Assembly (NCBI GenBank): GCA_021772875.1
Contig: JAJFLD010000084.1
Coordinates: forward strand, 1 to 8,241
DNA: 8,241 nt
Direction: 5' to 3'
Source: Ghiorsea sp.
GTDB lineage: Bacteria; Pseudomonadota; Zetaproteobacteria; Mariprofundales; Mariprofundaceae
Below the pieces are notes generated by a model that was not told where the DNA came from, searched no databases, and saw only the letters and a list, made by a program, of their open reading frames with translations. Position numbers and translations under genes: made by a program. Shown here one piece after another: positions 1 through 7,196 of the stretch. Each line of letters opens with the position of its first letter. The stretch's first letter is position 1.

Positions 1-1314
1 TGTATCTCGAATGGCATCTGCTTGAGAAAAATCACGTGCTTTTTTTGCTACATCACGCGCTTTGATAAGCGTTTCAATGTGTGTTGTATCCACATCTTCG
101 CCATGAAACCAATCACTCACCTCTTGTGTCAAAAGCCCAAAAAAGCCTGTCATCGCAAGGAATTGCGCTGCCAATACATCTGTTTTTTCACCCTTATCCA
201 AAGCTTTATTCAGCTCTCGGCAGGTTTCAAACAATACAGCAATCGCTTCAGCGGTATTAAAATCATCATTCAAGGCATCACTAAATGTTTCAGGAAAAGA
301 AGTTTGATTTTTTTCTTGGACAAACTCAGCAAGCCTACGTTTGGTTTCATACAAACGATCCAAGCCTGCTTTGGCAACATCCAAAGCCATATCAGAGTAA
401 TCCAGAGGTGAGCGGTAATGTGTACCTAAAATAAACATACGAATCACTTCAGGCTCATATTTTTCCAATACTTCAGCAATGGTGAAAAAATTACCCAATG
501 ATTTGGACATTTTCTCTGCATTGATGTTCACAAACCCATTGTGCAACCAGTATTTGGCAAAACCACCATCATTGGCTGCACGGGCTTGGGCAATTTCATT
601 CTCATGGTGTGGAAACTTCAAATCCATGCCGCCGCCATGAATATCAAAGGTATTGCCCAAATGTTTACAGCTCATCGCTGAACACTCAATATGCCAACCT
701 GGCCTGCCCTTACCCCAAGGTGAATCCCAAGAAGGTTCATCAGGTTTGGCTTGTTTCCACAGCACAAAATCAAGTGGATCGTGTTTGTGTTCATCCACAT
801 CAACACGGCTTCCAGATTCCAAATCATCAATATTTTTACCTGAAAGCTTTCCATACTCAGCAAATTGGCGCACAGCATACAACACATCACCTGAGCTGCT
901 GACATACGCAAAACCGCGATGAATCAAAGCTTCAATCATGCTTATCATTTCAGGCATATATTGGGTTGCGCGCGGCTCTAATGTCGGGCGCAAGCAGCCC
1001 AATGCATCCATATCTCTATGAAAAGCATCAATCATCTGTTGCGTAAACTCATCCGTAGATATTTTAGCCGCGTTGGCGCGTTGTATGATTTTATCATCCA
1101 CATCCGTGAAATTGCGCACATAACTCACATCATAACCTGATTGCTCTAACCAACGATACATCATGTCAAACACAACCATGACCCGTGCATGCCCAATATG
1201 ACATTGATCATAAACTGTCACGCCACAGACATACATGCCCACTTTGTTGGCTTGTAAAGGTTTAAAAACTTCCTTTTTTCGCGAAAGTGAATTGTAAACC
1301 CATAATTCAGTCAT
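1..1314 (-). CDS. cysS: Cysteinyl-tRNA synthetase (3' end cut by window edge)
   Basis: Cytoplasmic class I aminoacyl-tRNA synthetase that charges tRNA-Cys with cysteine using ATP. My translation of the minus strand from the ATG at 1314-1312 stays open for 438 codons to the left edge; E. coli CysRS has 461 residues, so only about 20-25 are missing. The ATP-binding HIGH motif is at residues 39-42 (context CHIGHAR) and KMSKS at 268-272 (EKMSKSLGN). The zinc ligands known in E. coli CysRS (Cys28, Cys209, His234, Glu238) are matched by Cys30, Cys211 (HIECSAM), His236 and Glu240 (HHENE), all with the same offset of two. The partial end, ARDFSQADAIRDT, is the usual C-terminal segment of the family. 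The ATG directly abuts the gltX TAA with no spacer, so translation is probably coupled to gltX. No frameshift is seen. Identification is firm. Confidence 0.97.
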   Translation of the reverse strand, partial: MTELWVYNSLSRKKEVFKPLQANKVGMYVCGVTVYDQCHIGHARVMVVFDMMYRWLEQSGYDVSYVRNFTDVDDKIIQRANAAKISTDEFTQQMIDAFHRDMDALGCLRPTLEPRATQYMPEMISMIEALIHRGFAYVSSSGDVLYAVRQFAEYGKLSGKNIDDLESGSRVDVDEHKHDPLDFVLWKQAKPDEPSWDSPWGKGRPGWHIECSAMSCKHLGNTFDIHGGGMDLKFPHHENEIAQARAANDGGFAKYWLHNGFVNINAEKMSKSLGNFFTIAEVLEKYEPEVIRMFILGTHYRSPLDYSDMALDVAKAGLDRLYETKRRLAEFVQEKNQTSFPETFSDALNDDFNTAEAIAVLFETCRELNKALDKGEKTDVLAAQFLAMTGFFGLLTQEVSDWFHGEDVDTTHIETLIKARDVAKKARDFSQADAIRDT

Positions 1315-2709
1315 TTAAATAGTATCCAGCACGTTTTTTAAGCGCAGTGTTACTTCTTCTTGACCAAGAAAAGTGACCACGCGGCTCATTTCTGGGCCAT
1401 GTGCTTGGCCTGTTAGCGCAAGGCGAAGTGGCATAAACAAAGCTTTGCCTTTTTGCCCAGAAACTTCTTTAAGCGCTGTAGTCCATGCTGCCCAATCGGC
1501 TTGCTCTAAATCTTTCCATGTGGCCAGTGCAGCATCAAAAAACGTAGCCCCTGCGCCTTGTAGAGTTTGTACATCTTCACTCGCAAAAGGTGTTTCTAAA
1601 TCAAACAAACGTTTAAATTGCAATATATCTTCAACTTTATTTAAGTTGCCACCCAACATCTCAGCTAAAGCTAGGCTTTGCTGCTCATCAATATTACTGC
1701 CCTGCTCTTTGCATGCAGCTATCAGCAATGGTGCTAAAGTTTCGGCAGGCAAGGCGTGTAATATTTTGGTATGCCAGCGCCACATATCATCATTAGACCA
1801 GCGCACAGATGAAGTGGATAAATGTTCGATATCAGTATGGGCAGTTAATGCCGCAATGGTGGTTGCATCATCAGGGATATTAGGGTGGCCCAAACGCACC
1901 ATGGCTTGTTGTAAAGCTTCAGGAAACAACCCTGCTTGACGCAAATCAGCAACACTATGGCTACCTGTGCGTTTCGAAAGCCTAGCCCCATCCTCACCCA
2001 GCAATAAACCATGATGCAAACAAGTGGGCGCTGTATACCCCAATGATTCCAACATCCAGACTTGGTAAGCAGAATTGGTTAAGTGGTCATCGCCGCGCAA
2101 GACATGGGTAATGCCATCTACAGCATCATCAATGGCGTTGGGCAATAAAAAAGTAAAGGTGCCATCTGAGCGAACCACAACAGGGTCATCCAAATCTTTA
2201 CGCAAGAAATGCACATTATCACGCAACAAATCAGGCACCACAACTTCGCCCGCATCAGCATGCACTGCCAATCGCCAAACATGTGTCTCAGCCTTCAAAC
2301 GTGTTTGACGCTCATCCGCAGATAAGGCGCGACAGCGACCATTATACCGTGGCGGCAGCCCGCGGGAGGTGGCAAGTTTTCTGTCTAAATTCAATTGGCT
2401 TTCGCTGCAAAAACAAGGGTATGCAAGGTTTCCTTCAGCCAGTTTCTCTAAAGCATTGCGATGTTGTTCGGCGTGTTTGGATTGAAACAATGGCTCATCA
2501 TCCCACTGCAAACCAAGCCACAACATATCTTCTTTAAGCGCATCAATATACTGCTGCTCAGAGCGACTTTGATCGGTATCTTCAAAACGCAGCAGAAATT
2601 TTCCGCCCATTTTTTTGGCAAACATCCAGTTTAACATGGCAGTTCGCACATTGCCCAAATGCATCAAGCCTGTGGGTGATGGTGCAAAACGTGTAGTGAC
2701 CTTACTCAT
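1315..2709 (-). CDS. gltX: Glutamyl-tRNA synthetase, HLGN-type
   Basis: Class I aminoacyl-tRNA synthetase, 464 residues (E. coli GluRS has 471), attaching glutamate to tRNA in the cytoplasm. The N-terminal catalytic domain opens with RFAPSPTG (residues 7-14). The HIGH-equivalent is HLGN at 17-20 followed by VRTA, unlike the HVGGART form of E. coli. KMSKS is represented by RLSKR at 243-247. A probable zinc site is C99-x-C101 with Tyr122 and Cys126 (YNGRCR). FEDTD at 42-46 and LRGDDHLTN around 204-212 are typical GluRS/GlnRS elements. The C-terminal third is the helical anticodon-binding domain. The ATG at 2709 overlaps the ftsB stop (ATGA), with a GAGGA ribosome site about 9 nt upstream inside ftsB. 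Bacteria lacking GlnRS may use a GluRS that also charges tRNA-Gln; which applies here cannot be decided from one gene. The family is certain, the tRNA specificity is not. Confidence 0.96.
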   Translation of the reverse strand: MSKVTTRFAPSPTGLMHLGNVRTAMLNWMFAKKMGGKFLLRFEDTDQSRSEQQYIDALKEDMLWLGLQWDDEPLFQSKHAEQHRNALEKLAEGNLAYPCFCSESQLNLDRKLATSRGLPPRYNGRCRALSADERQTRLKAETHVWRLAVHADAGEVVVPDLLRDNVHFLRKDLDDPVVVRSDGTFTFLLPNAIDDAVDGITHVLRGDDHLTNSAYQVWMLESLGYTAPTCLHHGLLLGEDGARLSKRTGSHSVADLRQAGLFPEALQQAMVRLGHPNIPDDATTIAALTAHTDIEHLSTSSVRWSNDDMWRWHTKILHALPAETLAPLLIAACKEQGSNIDEQQSLALAEMLGGNLNKVEDILQFKRLFDLETPFASEDVQTLQGAGATFFDAALATWKDLEQADWAAWTTALKEVSGQKGKALFMPLRLALTGQAHGPEMSRVVTFLGQEEVTLRLKNVLDTI

Positions 2710-3026
2710 CTTTCTGATTCCTCTTTGCCCATCTCTGTTTTCGTTTCAGGCATAATAATCATCGTTTCATCAGGATATACATATCCAAGCTCTCTATGAA
2801 TCACTTCTTCCAATGTTTTAGGATCTTCTCGCAAACGAATCACGTCTTGACCAAGCTTGCCCTTTGTATTTTTCAAATCATGAATATCCGATTCAAGTTG
2901 CTGCTGCTCAATATATTCCTGTTTAAAAACAAAATACCCATGATCTGAAAAAACCAAATCCCAAATCATGAGTACCATAATGCTTATACCAACAGCATAA
3001 ATTAGCCAAAGATACAGCCGCTTCAA
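2706..3026 (-). CDS. ftsB: Divisome protein FtsB (DivIC-like septum formation initiator)
   Basis: Small bitopic inner-membrane protein that, in the family, forms the FtsQ-FtsL-FtsB complex required for septal peptidoglycan synthesis. It has 106 residues (E. coli FtsB has 103). A short KR-containing cytoplasmic tail (residues 1-3) precedes one hydrophobic segment at about 4-25. A polar, Gln/Leu-rich coiled-coil region follows at about 35-66, and then the conserved periplasmic block DPKTLEEVIHRELGYVYPDE at 68-87. The tail after 90 is charged and probably disordered. The neighbour eno upstream is the classic eno-ftsB linkage, which supports the name. The start is unusual: TTG at 3026, with no clear Shine-Dalgarno sequence. 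The in-frame eno stop lies only 18 nt upstream, so no ATG is available; the first internal ATG (codon 17) would delete most of the membrane segment. ATT at 3032 and CTG at 3041 are less likely alternatives. The 3' end overlaps gltX by 4 nt. Confidence 0.9.
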   Translation of the reverse strand: MKRLYLWLIYAVGISIMVLMIWDLVFSDHGYFVFKQEYIEQQQLESDIHDLKNTKGKLGQDVIRLREDPKTLEEVIHRELGYVYPDETMIIMPETKTEMGKEESER

Positions 3027-3044
3027 ATCAATTTTGTTCAGATG

Positions 3045-4325
3045 TTAAGCTCGAGAAAATGCAGACATACCTGCATATTTCGCTTTGCTTCCCAAGGCTT
3101 CTTCAATGCGAAGCAATTGATTATATTTGGCCATACGATCCGAGCGAGAAGCAGAGCCCGATTTAATCTGTCCACACGATAAAGCCACAGCCAAATCTGC
3201 AATAGTGGTATCTTCTGTTTCACCAGAACGATGCGACATCATACAACGATAACCTGCATCATGTGCCATAGTCACAGCCGCAATGGTTTCAGTTAATGTG
3301 CCAATTTGGTTCACTTTAACCAGCAATGCATTGGCAATGCCTTTATCAATGCCTTCTTTTAAAATTTCAGGGTTGGTTACAAATAAATCATCACCAACAA
3401 GCTGAACCTTCTGACCCAAACGTTCAGTTAATAATTTCCAGCCATCCCAATCATTTTCATCCAAACCATCTTCAACAGACACAATGGGATATTGCGTACA
3501 AAAGGATTCAATCAAATCAACCAAACCTTCTGCATCAAGCTTGCGGCCGCCTTCGCCATCAAGCACGTAACTACCATTTTTGTAAAACTCAGATGCAGCC
3601 ATATCTGTAGCCAGCACGACATCAGAACCTGCTTTCAAACCTGTTTGTTCGATAGCTTCAAGGATAACGGTAATGCCTTCTTCATTGGAGCCTAGGTTTG
3701 GTGCAAAACCACCTTCATCACCCACTGCCGTAATATGCCCGCCTTTTTGCAACACTGATTTCAAAGCGTGAAAAACTTCCGCACCCATATCCAAGGCTTC
3801 AGCAAAACTAGAAGCGCCTGCTGGAGCAATCATATATTCTTGGAAATCAATGCTATTATCAGCATGTGAGCCACCATTGATTACATTCATGCAAGGTACT
3901 GGCATCAACACAGCACTGTTGCCACCAAGATATTTAAATAACGGCACTTCATCTTCGGCTGCTTGGGCTTTGGCCACAGCCATCGACACGCCCAAGATAG
4001 CATTTGCACCTAAACGACTTTTATTGGCTGTACCATCAAGCGCAATCAAAGCATGGTCTAAACCGCGCTGATTTTCAGCATCCAAACCCACAACTGTTTT
4101 CGCAATCTCAGTATTCACATAAGCCACTGCTTTGTGAACACCTTTACCACCCAAACGTTTACCACCATCTCTAAGCTCAACAGCTTCACGTTGACCTGTT
4201 GATGCGCCACTCGGCACCGCTGCGCGGCCAAATGCGCCAGACTCCAAACGAACATCTACTTCTACTGTGGGGTTACCACGAGAATCAAAAATCTCACGTC
4301 CAAATACACTTGCAATTTTACTCAC
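3045..4325 (-). CDS. eno: Enolase (phosphopyruvate hydratase)
   Basis: Glycolytic and gluconeogenic enzyme interconverting 2-phosphoglycerate and phosphoenolpyruvate with Mg2+; in many proteobacteria it is also an RNA-degradosome component. It has 426 residues, full length for the bacterial family. Residues matching the E. coli active site are visible: Glu163 (QEYM), Glu204 (GDEGG), Lys337 (LLVKVNQIGTL), the MMSHRSGET signature with His365-Arg366-Ser367, and Lys388 (IKSGSASRSDR). Metal ligands are Asp241, Glu285 (VEDGLDE) and Asp312 (GDDLFVTN). The N-terminal loop SGASTG is at 39-44. The start is GTG at 4325, chosen because AGGAG lies 6 nt upstream and the protein begins MSKIASVFGREIFDSRGNPT, as expected. 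It lies 54 nt after kdsA and 18 nt before ftsB. Its product PEP is a substrate of the neighbouring KdsA. No anomalies are seen. Confidence 0.98.
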   Translation of the reverse strand: MSKIASVFGREIFDSRGNPTVEVDVRLESGAFGRAAVPSGASTGQREAVELRDGGKRLGGKGVHKAVAYVNTEIAKTVVGLDAENQRGLDHALIALDGTANKSRLGANAILGVSMAVAKAQAAEDEVPLFKYLGGNSAVLMPVPCMNVINGGSHADNSIDFQEYMIAPAGASSFAEALDMGAEVFHALKSVLQKGGHITAVGDEGGFAPNLGSNEEGITVILEAIEQTGLKAGSDVVLATDMAASEFYKNGSYVLDGEGGRKLDAEGLVDLIESFCTQYPIVSVEDGLDENDWDGWKLLTERLGQKVQLVGDDLFVTNPEILKEGIDKGIANALLVKVNQIGTLTETIAAVTMAHDAGYRCMMSHRSGETEDTTIADLAVALSCGQIKSGSASRSDRMAKYNQLLRIEEALGSKAKYAGMSAFSRA

Positions 4326-4331
4326 TTCTTA

Positions 4332-4336
4332 CTCCT
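4332..4336 (-). promoter_or_regulatory. Ribosome-binding site of eno (GTG start)
   Basis: On the minus strand AGGAG is followed by six bases (TAAGAA) and then GTG. It is one of the clearest Shine-Dalgarno sequences in the six-gene cluster and decides the GTG start of enolase, for which no ATG is available nearby. It fits enolase being strongly translated independently of kdsA. Confidence 0.8.
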
Positions 4337-4337
4337 A

Positions 4338-4355
4338 ATCAGCCCCATTGCTGAT
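4338..4355 (-). repeat. Small inverted repeat just upstream of the eno ribosome site
   Basis: Perfect 6-bp arms (ATCAGC and GCTGAT) enclose a 6-nt loop in the 54-nt kdsA-eno gap, ending one base before AGGAG. In RNA it would be a weak hairpin. No T-run follows, so it is not an intrinsic terminator. It may shield the ribosome site or stabilise a processed 5' end, or be chance. Confidence 0.35.
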
Positions 4356-4379
4356 AAATTTCTTTGTTTATTTTACGAT

Positions 4380-5201
4380 TTAACTTTTTACAACAGCATC
4401 AATTTTTTTCAATGCTATCAATAATGCTTCCAAATCTTCCAAAGCTACAGAGTTTGGACCATCGGATTTTGCATTGTCTGGATCAGGATGCACTTCCATA
4501 AATACAGCAGCAACACCAATGGCAACAGCTGCACGTGACAACCCTGGAACAAATTCCCTATTGCCACCTGTTGCGCCCCCAAGCCCGCCAGGCTGTTGCA
4601 CAGAATGTGTGGCATCAAAAACCACTGGCGCACCAGTTTCAGCCATCACAATCAACGAACGCATATCTGAAACCAAATTATTATAACCAAAACTCGTGCC
4701 ACGATCACACAACATGATGTCGGCATTACCCGTAGATTGTGCTTTCCTCAGCACGTGCGGCATATCCCAAGGCGCTAAAAATTGGCCTTTTTTAACATTC
4801 ACAGGTTTACCCGCTTTGGCAACCTCTGTAATGAAATCAGTTTGGCGACATAAAAAAGCAGGTGTTTGCAAAATATCAGCTACTTTTGCCACGGGCACTG
4901 CTTGTTCGGGTGTGTGTACATCCGTGATGATAGGCACACCCACCTCATCTTTTACGCGTTGTAAAATACGCAAACCTTCTTGCATACCAGGGCCACGAAA
5001 GCCATCCACACTTGTGCGGTTGGCTTTATCAAAGCTTGATTTAAACACAAAAGGAACACCAACACGTGCTGCAATATCACGGATTTGAGTGGCCACTTTG
5101 ATGCTGAATTCTTCACCTTCAATCACACAAGGCCCAGCAAACAAGACAAAGGGTAAATCATTACCAATTTCAAAATTAGCTACTTTAATATGATGGTTCA
5201 T
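4380..5201 (-). CDS. kdsA: 3-deoxy-8-phosphooctulonate synthase (KDO-8-P synthase), metal-dependent type
   Basis: Cytoplasmic enzyme condensing phosphoenolpyruvate with D-arabinose 5-phosphate to KDO-8-phosphate, the first committed step toward the KDO of LPS inner core. It has 273 residues, a TIM-barrel of the DAHP/KDO8P synthase family. FAGPCVIEGE is at 21-30, FKSSFDKANRTS at 53-64, the GFRGPGM substrate loop at 67-73, and DATHSVQQPGG at 196-206. The metal ligands of the Aquifex aeolicus enzyme (Cys11, His185, Glu222, Asp233) correspond, with one constant offset of 14, to Cys25, His199, Glu236 and Asp247. E. coli KdsA has Asn in place of this Cys and needs no metal. The ATG at 5201 overlaps the pyrG stop (ATGA), with AGGTG just upstream. 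A 54-nt gap to eno follows. Name firm; metal dependence is a strong inference from residues. Confidence 0.97.
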   Translation of the reverse strand: MNHHIKVANFEIGNDLPFVLFAGPCVIEGEEFSIKVATQIRDIAARVGVPFVFKSSFDKANRTSVDGFRGPGMQEGLRILQRVKDEVGVPIITDVHTPEQAVPVAKVADILQTPAFLCRQTDFITEVAKAGKPVNVKKGQFLAPWDMPHVLRKAQSTGNADIMLCDRGTSFGYNNLVSDMRSLIVMAETGAPVVFDATHSVQQPGGLGGATGGNREFVPGLSRAAVAIGVAAVFMEVHPDPDNAKSDGPNSVALEDLEALLIALKKIDAVVKS

Positions 5202-6859
5202 GTATCACCTCTAGAGCCAGTCTCTGCTTGTTTCTTAGCTGCGGCAACAAAACCTGCAAATAATGGATGCGGTGCATAAGGCCGTGACAAAAACTCTGGG
5301 TGAAATTGGCACGCCACAAACCATGGATGATTTCTCACCTCAACCATTTCTACCAAAGAATCATCTGGTAGTGTTCCTGAGATCACCAAACCAGCTTCTT
5401 CTAATTGTTTGCGGTAGGTATTGTTGAACTCATACCTATGACGATGACGCTCACGAATCTCAGCTTTACCATAGGCTTCGCTGGCAAGCGTGCCTGCAAT
5501 CACTTTACATGGATAACCACCCAAACGCATAGTGCCGCCCAAATCTGAAGTTGCATCACGTTGTACTTTTTGACCATCTTCTTCCCACTCTGTCATCAAT
5601 GCAATCACAGGATGTGGTGTGGTTTCATCAAATTCGCTGCTATTGGCATCTTCAAGACCTACAACGTTACGCGCAAATTCAACCACAGCCATTTGCATGC
5701 CCAAACAAATGCCTAAGAAAGGTATATTGTTTTCGCGCGCATATTGAATAGCCAGCATTTTACCAAGTGTACCACGTTCACCAAAACCACCCGGCACCAA
5801 GATAGCATCAACATGAGCCAGTTTCTCCAAACCACTTTGTTCTAATTTTTCAGCATCAATATATTCAATCAATACCCGAACACCATGGCTCATACCACCA
5901 TGAATCAATGATTCATTAATGGATTTGTATGCATCTGCAAGCTTGACGTACTTACCAACCATAGCCACGCGAACCAAACGCTCAGGTGAACGTATTTTAT
6001 CACATATATCCTGCCAAACACTTAAATCAGGTGCCTTGTCTTCAATGCCAAATTGTTTAAGCAACACCGAGCCAAGCCCACCATCGCGCAAAATCAAAGG
6101 TACAGCATAAATTGTATCTACATCAGGCATAGCAATCACTGCCTTTTTTTCCACATTACAAAACAAAGCAATTTTATCTTTTTCGCCTTGCGGGATATTC
6201 TTTTCACTGCGACACAATAAAGCATCAGGCTGAATGCCAATTTCACGCAATTTTTGCACAGAATGCTGCGTTGGTTTGGTTTTTAATTCGCCTGCTGTTG
6301 CAATATAGGGCAACAAAGTAAGGTGGATAAAGGCGGTGTTTTCACGCCCTAGCTCAAAGCGAAGCTGGCGAATAGCTTCTAAAAATGGCAAAGATTCGAT
6401 GTCGCCTACTGTCCCACCAATTTCAACCAAGGCAATATCCGCGTTTTCAGAACGTAATGAAAGCACACCTTGTTTAATGCGGTCGGTAATATGCGGAATC
6501 ACTTGTACTGTCGCACCAAGGTAATCACCACGGCGCTCTTTACGAATCACCGAGCCGTATACACGGCCTGTGGTAAGGTTAGAACGCTTGGTCATGTTAG
6601 CATGTGTAAATCGCTCATAGTAACCAAGGTCAAGGTCCGTTTCTGCACCATCATCGGTGACAAAAACCTCGCCATGTTGGTAGGGGCTCATCGTACCTGG
6701 ATCCACATTGATGTAAGGATCCAGTTTTTGCATGGTTACAGAAAGACCACGGGCTTCAAATAAGGCTGCAAGGCTGGCTGCGGCAATCCCTTTACCCAAA
6801 GAGGATACTACGCCGCCAGTTACAAAGATAAAACGTGTTTGATTATTAGATGGATTCAT
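5198..6859 (-). CDS. pyrG: CTP synthase (glutamine-hydrolysing)
   Basis: Converts UTP to CTP using ATP and glutamine-derived ammonia, the last step of pyrimidine nucleotide synthesis. It has 553 residues, full length. The N-terminal amidoligase domain has the nucleotide loop VTGGVVSSLGKG (residues 13-24), KLDPYINVDPGTM (45-57), the metal/UTP region DGAETDLDLG (70-79) and VEIGGTVGDIES (145-156). The C-terminal class I glutamine amidotransferase domain starts near 295. It carries the oxyanion strip PGGFGERG (356-363), nucleophile Cys385 in LGICLGMQ, and His520/Glu522 in FHPEF, completing the triad. It is the first gene of the minus-strand cluster and overlaps kdsA by 4 nt. The ATG at 6859 has no convincing Shine-Dalgarno sequence, but it is the only usable start before the conserved domain and gives an N-terminus about five residues longer than E. 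coli. Identification is firm. Confidence 0.98.
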   Translation of the reverse strand: MNPSNNQTRFIFVTGGVVSSLGKGIAAASLAALFEARGLSVTMQKLDPYINVDPGTMSPYQHGEVFVTDDGAETDLDLGYYERFTHANMTKRSNLTTGRVYGSVIRKERRGDYLGATVQVIPHITDRIKQGVLSLRSENADIALVEIGGTVGDIESLPFLEAIRQLRFELGRENTAFIHLTLLPYIATAGELKTKPTQHSVQKLREIGIQPDALLCRSEKNIPQGEKDKIALFCNVEKKAVIAMPDVDTIYAVPLILRDGGLGSVLLKQFGIEDKAPDLSVWQDICDKIRSPERLVRVAMVGKYVKLADAYKSINESLIHGGMSHGVRVLIEYIDAEKLEQSGLEKLAHVDAILVPGGFGERGTLGKMLAIQYARENNIPFLGICLGMQMAVVEFARNVVGLEDANSSEFDETTPHPVIALMTEWEEDGQKVQRDATSDLGGTMRLGGYPCKVIAGTLASEAYGKAEIRERHRHRYEFNNTYRKQLEEAGLVISGTLPDDSLVEMVEVRNHPWFVACQFHPEFLSRPYAPHPLFAGFVAAAKKQAETGSRGDT

Positions 6860-6998
6860 GTCGGGAGCGAATGTTATCAGACGCCCTTACTGCTTTCCAG
6901 CACTGAAATAATTAGCCCTACTGGCTCCAAATTTTTACCCTTATTCTCATCTATTAAATCGTCGAACTTTACAATAACTTTGACATAAAAATTAATGC
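6860..6998. other. Divergent intergenic region between pyrG and the tRNA unit
   Basis: The spacer from pyrG to tRNA-Gly runs 6860-7040. It must contain the minus-strand promoter of the pyrG operon, but no pair of -35/-10 hexamers reading left with proper spacing stood out. I also saw no hairpin plus T-run that would indicate a pyrG attenuator. The right-hand part is AT-rich and could act as an upstream element for the tRNA promoter at 6999-7034. No coding frame of note is present. Confidence 0.5.
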
Positions 6999-7034
6999 TT
7001 GACGAAGACCCTGCCAGCGCTAAAGTTCGCCGCG
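6999..7034 (+). promoter_or_regulatory. Candidate stable-RNA promoter of the tRNA unit
   Basis: TTGACG (6999-7004; five of six bases of the sigma-70 -35 consensus) is followed by a 16-bp spacer and TAAAGT (7021-7026; four of six of the -10). A GC-rich stretch, TCGCCGCG, then runs up to the expected start near 7033, only a few bases before tRNA-Gly. A GC-rich discriminator is typical of stringently controlled tRNA and rRNA promoters. The stretch just upstream (about 6979-6995) is AT-rich, as an UP element would be. Inferred from sequence only. Confidence 0.5.
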
Positions 7035-7040
7035 TTCAAT

Positions 7041-7116
7041 GCGGGTATAGCTCATCTGGTAGAGCGCGACCTTGCCAAGGTCGAGGTAACCGGTTCGAAC
7101 CCGGTTACCCGCTCCA
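7041..7116 (+). tRNA. tRNA-Gly(GCC)
   Basis: A complete cloverleaf. Acceptor stem GCGGGTA (7041-7047) pairs with TACCCGC (7106-7112), discriminator T at 7113, and encoded CCA at 7114-7116. The D-arm begins GCTC. The anticodon stem CGACC/GGTCG encloses loop TTGCCAA with anticodon GCC at 7074-7076. The T-arm ACCGG-TTCGAAC-CCGGT is perfect. It decodes GGC and GGU. It is the first gene of a Gly-Cys-Leu tandem, separated from the other two by a terminator-like hairpin. Confidence 0.97.
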
Positions 7117-7121
7117 AACAC

Positions 7122-7166
7122 AAAAGGGAGTCTGGTTTGTCTAACGACTCAGGCTCCCTTTTTTTA
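7122..7166 (+). terminator. Terminator-like hairpin between tRNA-Gly and tRNA-Cys
   Basis: AAAAGGGAG (7122-7130) pairs with CTCCCTTTT (7154-7162), and the stem can be extended inward by several pairs including G-T wobbles. The right arm runs into seven consecutive Ts (7159-7165). This has the form of an intrinsic terminator for plus-strand transcription, starting six bases after the tRNA-Gly CCA. Two tRNA genes follow only 30 nt later with no evident promoter in between, so it may be a partial terminator (attenuator) rather than a full stop. Confidence 0.75.
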
Positions 7167-7196
7167 TTCTTTTTTTAGGATAAGCTTCAAAAGCAT

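Noticed and set aside
22..411. Plus-strand open frame of 129 codons
   Set aside because: It is antisense to cysS, whose full minus-strand translation I could read through to the window edge with all key motifs.
1373..1939. Long open frame (188 codons) on the plus strand
   Set aside because: It lies entirely antisense to gltX, whose protein is well conserved, and has no ribosome site or recognisable product. The same holds for the plus-strand frames inside pyrG, kdsA and eno.
6980..6985. Perfect TTGACA -35 box on the plus strand
   Set aside because: No -10-like hexamer is found 16-18 bp downstream; the TTGACG at 6999 gives a better placed promoter. It may be part of an upstream element.
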